Source: Paraglaciecola sp. MB-3u-78
GTDB lineage: Bacteria > Pseudomonadota > Gammaproteobacteria > Enterobacterales > Alteromonadaceae
Length of the DNA stretch: 64,000 nucleotides
Reading direction: 5' to 3'
Assembly: GCF_002835935.1 (NCBI RefSeq)
Contig: NZ_PJCF01000011.1
Span: 39,143-103,142 of the forward strand
The position numbers and the translations under genes are program-made. The notes below the pieces were generated by a model. The model was not told the DNA's origin. It worked only from the letters and a program-made list of their open reading frames with translations, and searched no databases. This document shows, piece by piece, positions 46,566 through 54,703 of this stretch (within the stretch, counting starts at the first letter, position 1; every line of letters starts with the position of its first letter).

Positions 46566-47523
46566 CGTTGAGCGTCAGGTAGAGATCACCGGTCCGGACG
46601 CCGCAAAATTTGTTCAGATGCTTACTCCGCGAGACCTTTCAAAGTTTGCTATAGGCCAGTGTAAATATGTACTGATGACAAATGCTGAGGGTGGTGTTTT
46701 GAACGATCCTATACTGCTTCGTCTAGAGGAAAACCGTTTTTGGATCTCTCTGGCTGACAGCGATATTTTGCTTTGGGCGCAGGGCGTCGCTATTAACTGC
46801 TCCTTAGATGTCACTATCCACGAACCGGATGTTTCACCACTGCAGTTGCAAGGTCCTCAGTCCGGCAAAATTATGCAAGCGCTATTCGGCGAAAGTATCA
46901 CCGACCTTAAGTATTACTGGCTGCGGGAATATGATCTTGACGGTATTCCACTGATCGTTTCCCGAACCGGGTGGTCAAGCGAAATCGGCTATGAATTATA
47001 TTTGCTCGATGGCTCCAAGGGTGATGAGCTGTGGGAGAAGATAATGGCTGCAGGTGCTCCGTTCGGTCTTCAGCCGGGTCACACGTCGACAATTAGACGT
47101 ATTGAGGGCGGTATGATGTCCTATCAAGCCGATATGGACATCAATACCAACCCCTATGAATTGGGTATGGAACGCTTGGTCGAATTAGATATCGAGGCCG
47201 ACTTCATCGGGAAGTCTGCCCTCAAACGTATCCGTGAAGAAGGTGTATCACGCAAGCAAGTTGGTTTGGTGATCGATGGCCCTGCACTGACAGGTCCTAA
47301 CTCCAGGTTCTGGGCTCTGGAAAAAGATGGCGAACAAGTAGGTAAGGTCACTTCTGCCGTGTTTTCTCCGCGTTTGGAGCTAAATATTGCGTTGGCAATG
47401 GTTGGCACAGACCAAGCGGCGCTTGGCACCCGTTTCGAGGTCGAGACGCCTAGCGGTAAAACAACAGCCACCGTTGTCGAAAAGCCGTTCTTTGATCCAC
47501 TTAAGAAAATCGCGGTGACTTAA
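46375..47523 (+). CDS. GcvT/DmdA-superfamily THF-dependent demethylase
   Basis: A 382-aa aminomethyltransferase-fold protein (SVYNHMYIPRDFGDPIQNFW, VERQVEITGPDAAKFVQMLT, TNAEGGVLNDPILLR, SRTGWSSEIGYELYL, GHTSTIRRIEGGMMSY) with the C-terminal GCV_T barrel (VTSAVFSPRLELNIALAMV). Members move a methyl or methylene group from a methylated compound to THF. The resemblance is to DMSP demethylase and related marine demethylases, but the substrate cannot be told from sequence. Neighbours (MTHFR, FolD, PurU) would oxidise the one-carbon unit to formate. It is visibly richer in GC than the flanking core genes, which suggests transfer. Confidence 0.85.
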   Translation: MAKQEHQEFGFGTQIRKSPYFDATLRWGAKGFSVYNHMYIPRDFGDPIQNFWNLVNTAILCDVAVERQVEITGPDAAKFVQMLTPRDLSKFAIGQCKYVLMTNAEGGVLNDPILLRLEENRFWISLADSDILLWAQGVAINCSLDVTIHEPDVSPLQLQGPQSGKIMQALFGESITDLKYYWLREYDLDGIPLIVSRTGWSSEIGYELYLLDGSKGDELWEKIMAAGAPFGLQPGHTSTIRRIEGGMMSYQADMDINTNPYELGMERLVELDIEADFIGKSALKRIREEGVSRKQVGLVIDGPALTGPNSRFWALEKDGEQVGKVTSAVFSPRLELNIALAMVGTDQAALGTRFEVETPSGKTTATVVEKPFFDPLKKIAVT

Positions 47524-47744
47524 TATCAGTAAACAAAAAAGCATAATGAGTGAGTTGCCAGCGCAGGCTCGTCTTTATGTTCAGGCTTTAGCCTAAGCAT
47601 TTCGTAAAGCGAACATGAGTATCGCGTTTTAAGTACCGAAGGTTGCAATAGCCAAAGAGTAAAATGGCTACCACTGGGTCTGCGGTCACTTATTAATCGT
47701 TAAAACCACGGGTTAGAACACCCACCAATATATAGGATAGTTTT
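47524..47744. other. Spacer between the demethylase and MTHFR genes
   Basis: It contains a small hairpin (AGGCTTTAGCCT near 47582) and AT-rich DNA that may hold a promoter. No gene. Confidence 0.4.
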
Positions 47745-48674
47745 ATGGGGCTGCTCTCTTTTCTTCACAAACCTTCCGCTGCCAGCACAGAGGATCAGAC
47801 ATCCTGCTTGCTGGATAACTTTCTAAGCGGCTATTCGATTGAGGTGATACCGCGGATAGCCGACAAGGTGGAGAGGTTCCGCGACATTCTACCGACAGGC
47901 ACCCGCGTCTATATAGCCCATATCGAGGGAACGCCGATTGAGGATATGGTTCGTACGGCGCGCCGTCTGGCTGATGAGGGCTTCCCGGTCATGCCCCATT
48001 TTCCCGCTCGCCTGCTCAAGGATAGGGCCGAGCTAGCCCAGTGGATAGCACTATATCAAGGGGAGGCGGGGGTTGAGCAAGGACTGCTCTTAGGCGGTGG
48101 CGTTAATACCCCAACTGGCGAATACGAAAATTGTATGCAGATGATCGAGACGGGACTCTTCGACGGATTTAAGAATTTGCATTTCGCGGGCCATCCAGAA
48201 AGAAACCGAGATATTGACCCAGATGGTTCCGACAAAATGGTGACGCAATCCCTGAAGTGGAAACAGGCTTTTACCGAGCGCACTGATGCCAGTGTCGCGA
48301 TCACCACCCAGTTCTGTTTCGAGGCTGCCCCAGTAATCGCTTGGGCTGACCGGCTAGCGGGCGAGGGTATTAATCTGCCAATCCATATCGGCGTGGCCGG
48401 ACCGGCTAAGCTCAATACCCTGATAAAATACTCTTTGTCTTGTGGCGTAGGCCCCAGCATGCGGGTGCTGCAACGCAGGGCAAAGGATGTAACCAAACTG
48501 CTTCTGCCCTATGAACCCACCGAATTATTGACCGAGCTTGCCGCCCATAAGGAGCGCCATCCGAACTTTGGCATCAAGCAAGTGCATTTCTTCCCCCTGG
48601 GCGGGATCAAAGCCAATGCGAACTGGGTCACCGAAAATGGAGGGGCCGCGGGGCTGCCCGCCTCCACCGAGTAA
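47745..48674 (+). CDS. Methylenetetrahydrofolate reductase-like protein
   Basis: This 309-aa TIM-barrel flavoenzyme relative of MetF has EVIPRIADKVERFRDILP, YIAHIEGTPIEDMVRTARRL, FPVMPHFPARLLKDR, LLLGGGVNTPTGEYENCMQ, FAGHPERNRDIDPDGSD and TQFCFEAAPVIAW. It belongs to a divergent MTHFR group found beside GcvT-like demethylases in marine bacteria. There it would interconvert methyl- and methylene-THF, probably in the oxidative direction. It is strikingly GC-rich compared with its surroundings. It belongs to the one-carbon cluster. Confidence 0.87.
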   Translation: MGLLSFLHKPSAASTEDQTSCLLDNFLSGYSIEVIPRIADKVERFRDILPTGTRVYIAHIEGTPIEDMVRTARRLADEGFPVMPHFPARLLKDRAELAQWIALYQGEAGVEQGLLLGGGVNTPTGEYENCMQMIETGLFDGFKNLHFAGHPERNRDIDPDGSDKMVTQSLKWKQAFTERTDASVAITTQFCFEAAPVIAWADRLAGEGINLPIHIGVAGPAKLNTLIKYSLSCGVGPSMRVLQRRAKDVTKLLLPYEPTELLTELAAHKERHPNFGIKQVHFFPLGGIKANANWVTENGGAAGLPASTE

Positions 48675-48844
48675 GGTTAGGCAGTAACACGCAGTAACGG
48701 AATCCCCTGTGTTCGGGGCGTTTTTACGCTGCTGAGCGAGCTTGCCACTTTGCGGCGCTGCTTTACATAGTGAATAACCCACCGGCATCAATTCTTGTCG
48801 ATCATTGGCTTGTATCGACAAACTTTCGATAAAATCAAACACAC

Positions 48845-49648
48845 GGGATCACTCCCGGCCTAGCGGTAGTGCTAGTGAGGGACGATCCGGCATCTCAGGT
48901 CTATGTTCGCTCGAAGGGCAAGCAAACTGTCGAGGTCGGTATGAACTCCTACGAGCACAAGTTACCTGCACACACCACTGAGGCCAAACTACTGGCTCTG
49001 ATCAATCAGCTCAATACAGACTCGGCGGTGCATGGGATCCTCGTTCAGCTTCCTTTGCCGGAGCATCTCGACGAAGCGGTAGTGATCAATGCGATTGACT
49101 CGGCCAAGGACGTAGACGGGTTTCATATTTCTAATGCTGGTCTGCTTGCGACGGGGCAGCAGGCTATGTTGCCCTGCACCCCTTTTGGATGTCTGATGAT
49201 GCTCCGCGAGCATTACGGTAGCCTTTCGGGCCTCAATGCTGTGGTGATTGGGCGTTCAAATATCGTCGGCAAACCTATGGCGCAGTTGTTGCTCAAAGAT
49301 AGCTGCACAGTGACCGTAGTCCATTCTCGTACGCGAAATATACCGGAGATCGTGAGCGGTGCAGATATCGTTGTCGCAGCGCTAGGACAGCCTCTTTTCG
49401 TCAAGGGCGAATGGATAAAGCCTGGCGCAACGGTGATCGATGTGGGTATCAATCGCATTGAACAGGGCGACGGCATTACAAGGCTTGTCGGCGATGTTGA
49501 TTATGAGGCTGCCAAAAAAATCGCCGGAGCGATCACGCCGGTTCCTGGTGGCGTCGGTCCGATGACCATTGCCTGTCTACTGGCCAATACGGTGACGGCA
49601 TGTTGTCGTGCCCATTCCCTTCCCGAGTCCAGTTTCCTGTCCGCCTAG
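48845..49648 (+). pseudogene. folD: FolD methylene-THF dehydrogenase/cyclohydrolase, 5'-truncated
   Basis: The frame enters at [20 protein letters not shown] and continues with the catalytic Lys region ([14 protein letters not shown]), [13 protein letters not shown], the NADP-binding [18 protein letters not shown], and the terminal [20 protein letters not shown]. About 35 N-terminal residues, the ATG and any ribosome site are missing. The sequence just upstream (48778-48840) is repeat-like and matches part of the 45.5-45.85 kb repeat. GTG 48869 could start a shorter protein, but nothing supports it. FolD would normally convert methylene-THF to formyl-THF in this cluster. Confidence 0.85.
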
Positions 49649-50006
49649 CAGGCCGAAAAAAATCGTGGGCGAAGTCAATGGGATATGGAAATATCGCCTG
49701 CATTGGTTTTTGGTTTTTGGATGTCGGATGTCGGATGTCGGGTGGCGCTAGGGTGCCTGCAAAAGCAAGTTGGCCATGCTATTTTTCCTTAGCGAACATC
49801 ATTCGAGTGGTTCAATGTAGCTGGCCTGATTTAAAAACGAGCTTTTCGATGGTCATACCCGCTAAAATCTAAGTTAGCTGACGTATCAGAGATTTATTCA
49901 CAGGACTGCTGTGTGCGGATCTTAGCAACTTTTGTATCGCTGCATCGCCTGCGGCCTAACTTCATAAAATTTAAACAAAAAAGTTTAAAAGAATTGAACA
50001 TGATCG
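49649..50006. other. Spacer after folD with a GGATGTC tandem repeat
   Basis: No gene is seen. Three perfect copies of the 7-bp unit GGATGTC lie at 49719-49739, another heptad repeat of different sequence. Confidence 0.6.
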
Positions 50007-50501
50007 CTACGGATTTTTTTTATTTTCTAATAGTTTTAACAAGCTAAGAGGCGTTGATTTAACATCTCTGGTGACAACATAAGTAATATAACGGTCAATA
50101 CCTATCTCTTTATTGAGTAAATCATCCATCAGATTTTGAAAATCATTGAGGCTAGCTGTAATTACTTTCATCACATAGTCTGAACCACCGCCAGTTGCGC
50201 TACATTCTACTATTTCATCGACTCTTTGAATGCAATTTTCAAACCGCTGAAAATCTGTTCTATTATGAGTTTTAAGTGAAACTGTAACAATAACTTTTAC
50301 AAGATCGATAATTTTATCGATAGCAATTTCACCTCGATAACCCTTTATATATCCGGCCTTTTTGAGTTTTTCTAGTCGAATCCAGCATGGTGTTGATGAC
50401 AGGTTGACCAGCTCTGAAAGTCTAGTTTTACTTATTTGACCGAACTGCTGCACGGCACTCAAAATGCGAACATCTACTGCATCTAACATGAATTTTTTCA
50501 T
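50007..50501 (-). CDS. Lrp/AsnC-family transcriptional regulator
   Basis: A 164-aa protein with an N-terminal winged helix-turn-helix (LDAVDVRILSAVQQFGQISK, LSELVNLSSTPCWIRLEKLK) and a C-terminal RAM/AsnC ligand-binding domain (VIVTVSLKTHNRTDFQRFEN, GGGSDYVMKVITASLNDFQN, GIDRYITYVVTRDVK). Such regulators often sense an amino acid. Its position next to the one-carbon genes makes it a candidate regulator of the demethylase cluster. Confidence 0.9.
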   Translation of the reverse strand: MKKFMLDAVDVRILSAVQQFGQISKTRLSELVNLSSTPCWIRLEKLKKAGYIKGYRGEIAIDKIIDLVKVIVTVSLKTHNRTDFQRFENCIQRVDEIVECSATGGGSDYVMKVITASLNDFQNLMDDLLNKEIGIDRYITYVVTRDVKSTPLSLLKLLENKKNP

Positions 50502-51099
50502 ATTTCCATATTTTCATTAGTACGGGCTGCAAATAAACTCACGTAACGTAAGCAATATTAGGGTTTATAGTGTTTGTTCACAAATCCAGGTTTATTTTGT
50601 GGCATCCTCATGTGGCTACTGAATTCGATCTTCAGCCCACTACCGTTCGTGTGGATGAGACAGGTTCATTGTCTGGCTGACAGGCGTGAACCATGAACGG
50701 TGCCATCCCTTCTATCATCAACAGCATCTCAGACTATCAATGCAGCTTACAGATGCATCTGTGATTAAATTGATGGTAGTGACGCCAGCTTTCGTGGTCG
50801 AAAATAAGCACAATAAACCTCTTTTTTCAAAAAATCTACTGTACGGCAAAGGCGATAGTAGTCGAGGGCTTTGAATAGTCAATAGAAAAAGACAAGGTTT
50901 AACTGTTGCTAATCAGGGGTCATTAATCGTGGGGTATTTTAATTGAATATCAAAGCAAAAAAGACCCTGCTATAGAGCAAGGACTTTTGAACTCTCATCA
51001 AAGAAGCGTCCATCTATATCGCGGTAAATTTACTGCCTTCAGGTCCCTATCAGCTGGTGTGCTGTCAGGAAGTTGAAAGGAGCCATTTAAGCCCCTGTA
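50502..51099. other. Region between the Lrp gene and the DUF3494 gene
   Basis: No supported gene. Short open frames around 50600-50870 lack any recognised family. A minus-strand terminator-like hairpin lies at 50956-50988. Confidence 0.45.
50956..50988 (-). terminator. Terminator for the DUF3494/PEP-CTERM gene
   Basis: On the minus strand AAAAGTCCTTGCT-CTAT-AGCAGGGTCTTTT forms an imperfect stem followed by T-rich sequence. It lies about 110 bases past the gene's stop. Confidence 0.6.
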
Positions 51100-52263
51100 T
51101 TAAGCCGCTTTTTTGTAACGTCTGCGGGTGATGAAACCCATCAGGCCAAAACCCGCCAATAACATAGGGTAGGTAGCTGGTTCCGGCACCTGCACTGGTG
51201 GTGAGCAGCCCTCTCCACCGATAACTGCACTGTCCCCTATGGACACAAACGAGGCGGTTGAATACACTCCGGCACAGCTTTGCTGAGACGCACTTTTCAC
51301 TTTCGCATTGGCACCCACCATGATGTGCTGATCGGTCATCATCGTGCCCACAATATCAGCGCCATCGCCGATGCTGATGTAACCCCCGGTGTTCCAGATC
51401 ACCTGGGCTTTGGCGTTGGCGTCCAAGTTAATCATTTTAACTGTGGAGACGCCACCGAAGGCAAAAATATCACCGATGTTGAAGACCCAGATCTGGTCAA
51501 CTTTTTTGAACTGAGCATCTAACAGCAGTGTTGTCGCGGCGGTCGTGGACCAGCTGGGTGCGGTGTACACGCCCGCGAAGAAGGTCCTGTCTGTGTTCAT
51601 CGTCGCCGACAAAGTCTCAGTTGGGACTAAGAGATTGAGTTTCTTTTTTATATTAACCAGCTCAGTTGTGGCACTGGCTATATTGTCATCAATCTTCGAC
51701 TTTACATCTTCAAGAAAATTATCATCTGCCGCCTCGGCGGCTTTATTGTAGTTACTCGTAGGGTCCGCCTTGTACTTTTGGTCTGCTTCAAGTAATAACT
51801 TATCCAATCTAAGTTCCTCGGCCCCAACCTGCCATGAGCCGGCTAGATTAGCGTCAATAGCAAATGCGGATGCCCCGCCCGCTGCAAAGTCGCCGCCTAC
51901 CCCAGCACCGGCGCTCATGGTGCCGACCCCACCCGCCGCAACTACGCTGCCTGTGACGGTGGCGCCCGCCGATACGGTGGCTGCTATTTTTGATTGCACA
52001 TCACCAGATGCCTGACCGCTTGCGCCGAGCGTCATCACACCACCGGAACGAAGATCACCAAAGACAGAGAAGCTGTCACCTACATCTGCATAGGTTTTGC
52101 TTAATATGCTGCCGTATACAATGGCATTGGCGCCTCCGGACGTATAAGTGTTGGATAGTGATGCGTATTTTTCCAACTCTAAACCGATTTCCACCAGTCC
52201 TGCCGTAGCAGGTGTACAAATTACTGCGGCCAGTAATGGCATCGCAAACATAGATAATTTCAT
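51100..52263 (-). CDS. Ice-binding-like (DUF3494) protein with PEP-CTERM anchor
   Basis: A 387-aa secreted protein with a signal peptide (about 21 aa: KLSMFAMPLLAAVICTPATA) and a repetitive glycine/alanine-rich N-terminal part (SGGVMTLGASGQASGDV). Residues about 205-345 follow the DUF3494 beta-solenoid pattern of type I ice-binding proteins (FFAGVYTAPSWSTTAATTLL, WVFNIGDIFAFGG, AQVIWNTGGYISIGDGAD). The C-terminus is a PEP-CTERM signal: VPEPATYPMLLAGFGLMGF then RRRYKK. This implies export and exosortase processing to the surface or matrix. Ice binding itself is unproven. In some bacteria DUF3494 proteins act as adhesins. Confidence 0.82.
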   Translation of the reverse strand: MKLSMFAMPLLAAVICTPATAGLVEIGLELEKYASLSNTYTSGGANAIVYGSILSKTYADVGDSFSVFGDLRSGGVMTLGASGQASGDVQSKIAATVSAGATVTGSVVAAGGVGTMSAGAGVGGDFAAGGASAFAIDANLAGSWQVGAEELRLDKLLLEADQKYKADPTSNYNKAAEAADDNFLEDVKSKIDDNIASATTELVNIKKKLNLLVPTETLSATMNTDRTFFAGVYTAPSWSTTAATTLLLDAQFKKVDQIWVFNIGDIFAFGGVSTVKMINLDANAKAQVIWNTGGYISIGDGADIVGTMMTDQHIMVGANAKVKSASQQSCAGVYSTASFVSIGDSAVIGGEGCSPPVQVPEPATYPMLLAGFGLMGFITRRRYKKAA

Positions 52264-52320
52264 AAAGCTTCCTTGGAGATAATAAAATTACTGCCCTACA
52301 GGGACGCGGATTAATCGGTC

Positions 52321-52350
52321 AATTACGGGAGCATTAATTGCCCCGTAATT
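52321..52350. promoter_or_regulatory. Inverted repeat upstream of the DUF3494 gene
   Basis: AATTACGGG at 52321-52329 and its complement CCCGTAATT at 52342-52350 flank a 12-base centre, about 60 bases before the gene start. It could be an operator. On the minus strand the same place holds a weak GG-N10-GC arrangement. Confidence 0.5.
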
Positions 52351-52454
52351 TATAAAATTATAAATTCCGTTGGCTGGACCAGTCTTAGGGGACGAATTTT
52401 CAAATGCAAAAAATTGCGCCAATAATTATTTATACATACAAATCAATATCTTAA

Positions 52455-52667
52455 ATGTGTATTTTGTTTAAGGTCAAGGGCGTAAAAAAGTCGGCCACAT
52501 CATTTTGGATAAAAAGCCGCTTTAAAGGGCTTGCCGGTGCCATTGACGTTAATTTTCTTTGTTTTGCTGATAAAAGTGCAAAAAAAACTGACTCATACAT
52601 TTGGATGAAAAAAGGCTTTAAGGGCCTTCATGCTGCAATTAAAATTAAATTTGCGGTATTTTGTTAA
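52455..52667 (+). CDS. Possible small protein made of a duplicated 32-residue unit
   Basis: A 70-aa frame starts at ATG 52455. Two units read TSFWIKSRFKGLAGAIDVNF and DSYIWMKKGFKGLHAAIKIK, both followed by a short aromatic end. The underlying DNA is a 96-bp imperfect tandem repeat, a multiple of three. Lys/Phe-rich, no recognised family, no clear ribosome site. It may be a repeat that happens to stay open rather than a gene. Confidence 0.3.
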   Translation: MCILFKVKGVKKSATSFWIKSRFKGLAGAIDVNFLCFADKSAKKTDSYIWMKKGFKGLHAAIKIKFAVFC

Positions 52668-52737
52668 CATAAATGTGTAAAAAAATAGACACTTTAGCTT
52701 TGGCAATATACACGTTTGGGCGATACGGCTATAAATT

Positions 52738-52808
52738 GAGTATAGGTAAAATAAAACGTCATCTTTCCTAAAATCAAAATACATGATGCCTCATGTTTTC
52801 CATATTGA
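52738..52808 (+). repeat. 72-bp direct repeat flanking the VanZ-like gene, left copy
   Basis: It starts GAGTATAGGTAAAATAAAAC and ends TTTTCCATATTGA. Nearly identical to 53399-53471. It contains a small hairpin ACATGA-TGCC-TCATGT. Confidence 0.9.
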
Positions 52809-53007
52809 GTTAAGTCCTCGGTTGATAAACTCGGTGTTTAAGTTTAAGTATTGGGTGAAACGTTGCTGCGTTTTGTGGGCTTATTAAAGAACATTTAAAT
52901 GGATTAAAAAATCTGTGAGGTGATACTTAGGTATGGGAAGTTATAACCGTGTTTTGTAAGTCATTTATAACCTCAATTGCTGGGGTTATAAATCAAAACA
53001 TACACTG

Positions 53008-53334
53008 ATGCTACTGCCCTTTCAAAATTTAAAACTCCAAATTGTAGATTTTGTTGCTTTATCAAAAGATGCTATAGATATACATCTTGGTATGAGTATT
53101 TTTATTTTCGCAGTCTTAGTTTGGGGAAAAAGAAAAATGACTGTTAAGTGCCTGCTTCCAGTTTTCATTGCAGCACTGGGGATGGAGGTAATGGATTTAT
53201 ATGATGACTATAATTCGGTAGGATATTTTCGTTGGTCCAACTGCTTACATGATTTAATTAATACCTCATTGTGGCCATGTATTATTGTTGTATTAGTCAA
53301 GTTAATTAATCTAGGCAGTAATAAAACTGATTGA
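53008..53334 (+). CDS. VanZ-like small membrane protein
   Basis: This 108-aa protein has about three membrane segments. Its pattern matches VanZ-like proteins: FVALSKDAIDIHLGMSIFIF, then ALGMEVMDLYDDYNSVG, FRWSNCLHDLINTSLWPCII. Function unknown; VanZ itself gives low-level teicoplanin resistance. The gene stands alone between two 72-bp direct repeats, as if it were a mobile single-gene module. Confidence 0.7.
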   Translation: MLLPFQNLKLQIVDFVALSKDAIDIHLGMSIFIFAVLVWGKRKMTVKCLLPVFIAALGMEVMDLYDDYNSVGYFRWSNCLHDLINTSLWPCIIVVLVKLINLGSNKTD

Positions 53335-53398
53335 TATCAATAATATACGTGTCTTGTTACCTTTCATTATCGTGCAGCCCTTAGGAGTATAGGTAAAA

Positions 53399-53471
53399 TG
53401 AGTATAGGTAAAATAAAACGTCATTTTTCCTAAAATCAAAATACATGATGCCTCATGTTTTCCATATTGAC
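53399..53471 (+). repeat. 72-bp direct repeat flanking the VanZ-like gene, right copy
   Basis: Partner of 52738-52808. The first 14 bases (GAGTATAGGTAAAA) occur once more immediately before it. Confidence 0.9.
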
Positions 53472-53611
53472 ATCTATTTTATATTCTTAAGGGAGTGAAA
53501 GTCGGCTATTTTCGTCAATTAATCAACTGTTTTCACGTAATTAAGAATTCAAGACAAGCGGCTCCAACTGTTGTGCAAACCAGCTCTGAATATTGCTTAT
53601 GATGATGAACG

Positions 53612-53719
53612 GCTTTTATTCAAACAGACTTATCTGAGGCGGTGCTCGATTTTCGCCATTAGATACCTGCTTTCAGAGCAGACTTGGCATTTAAACGTTT
53701 AGAAAAGCTAATCCTTCCA
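53612..53719 (-). repeat. Dispersed ~110-bp repeat, copy 2 (inverted relative to 24281-24390)
   Basis: Its complement matches 24281-24390. The two copies are 29 kb apart in opposite orientation and so could support inversion of the DNA between them. Confidence 0.8.
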
Positions 53720-53749
53720 CCGTCTGCAGATCGCTCATTACCGACCTTT

Positions 53750-53852
53750 CCAGAATTTCAGATTTTCAGTTTTCTGCCACCCACCCAGAATGAAAACCGT
53801 CCGACATCTGCAACAGGCTGCAGAGGGTAACTACTGCCGAAAACTCACCGAC
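53750..53852 (+). repeat. Dispersed repeat family A, direct copy
   Basis: CCAGAATTTCAG...CAGTTTTCTGCCACCC then GAAAACCGTCCGACA. It is related to 42612-42715 and 59332-59400 and joins family B directly. Confidence 0.75.
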
Positions 53853-53955
53853 AGTGCTCCAGAGTGGCCGAGTGTGGCAAAATTTCCGCGGCCGGATGCC
53901 TCGGTCATGCCCAAAAATAATTTTGCAGAGTGGTCCACTGTGGGCAAATTTAAGC
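53853..53955 (+). repeat. Dispersed repeat family B
   Basis: GTGCTCCAGAGTGGCCGA, then CAAAATTTCC and GCCGGATGCCTCGGTCATG, and GAGTGGTCCACTGTGGGCAA. The same order occurs at about 61595-61702 and 63239-63340. Confidence 0.8.
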
Positions 53956-54315
53956 TTTGTCACATGCAAACTTTATCTCTAGATATGGTTTCAAACTTAT
54001 TTGATTGTTACATACCACCAGATATTCTTTCTGCTCTAACTTAATAGCCCATCATATTCATCATAAATCCACTTATTAGAACAAGTCAAAGTAAAAGTAA
54101 AACAAGTTTTTAGTGGGCCTCCAACGCCAGCTATGAGCGATCTATAGACATACGACTGGAAGAAAAGCGACTGTCTCCAGATCGTTCAATATAGGACCAT
54201 TCCAGATTTCCAGATTTTCAGATTTTCAACTTCGATCTCCCGCAAAAAAAAAATTTGAAAATTGCGACCCCATCCTCCCCTGAGTGAGCGATTGCAGCCA
54301 AATTTGGCCACTTTT

Positions 54316-54345
54316 GCATGTGGTGCATGTGGTGCATGTGGTGCA
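54316..54345 (+). repeat. 9-bp tandem repeat GCATGTGGT, three units
   Basis: Three perfect units followed by GCA. It lies in non-coding DNA 140 bases before the IS21 element. No function is apparent. Confidence 0.85.
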
Positions 54346-54481
54346 AGGGGGGAGGGGTGAGCCAACCTTCAGTTGATGATGTCGGCATTTTTTAGGGGTA
54401 CTATCATAATTTAACGGGATGAGTGAGCGCATCCGTCCAAACGCGGACAAATCTCGGCCACAAGTAAAGTCTGATTTATTG

Positions 54482-54486
54482 GTGAT
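54482..54486 (+). repeat. 5-bp target duplication of the IS21 element, left copy (GTGAT)
   Basis: Identical to 57112-57116 immediately after the right end of the element. Confidence 0.8.
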
Positions 54487-54703
54487 TGCATATTAACATC
54501 CAACCCGATCACCTAATAACATTGATGCCGATCACCTAATAACATCCATCCCGATCACTCAATAACATCGAAGCCGATCACTTTTTGGTTAAAATGTTAT
54601 TCAGTGACCGGCTTAATGTTATTGCCCAACTTTTACTCTTTTTTGTCTGTCCAGTAGGTGTTTTTAACCGTTATTCTTTTCATTTTTGATGGTGAGAATA
54701 ACT

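Larger units (their letters stand above)
53335..54486. other. Gene-poor repeat cluster before the IS21 element
   Basis: It holds the right 72-bp repeat, the second copy of the 24.3-kb repeat (53612-53719), repeat families A and B (53750-53955), a degenerate family A copy near 54206-54232, and a 9-bp tandem repeat (54316-54345). No protein gene is supported. Confidence 0.6.

Noticed and set aside
50590..50874. Possible transposase relic or small gene (62-aa frame at 50686)
   Set aside because: Fragments such as HPHVATEFDLQPTTVRVDETG look faintly transposase-like, but no motif was convincing.
52393..52411. Sigma54-like promoter (TTGGCGCAATTTTTTGCAT on minus) before the DUF3494 gene
   Set aside because: GG and GC are 11 bases apart instead of the strict 10, so I did not annotate it as a promoter.
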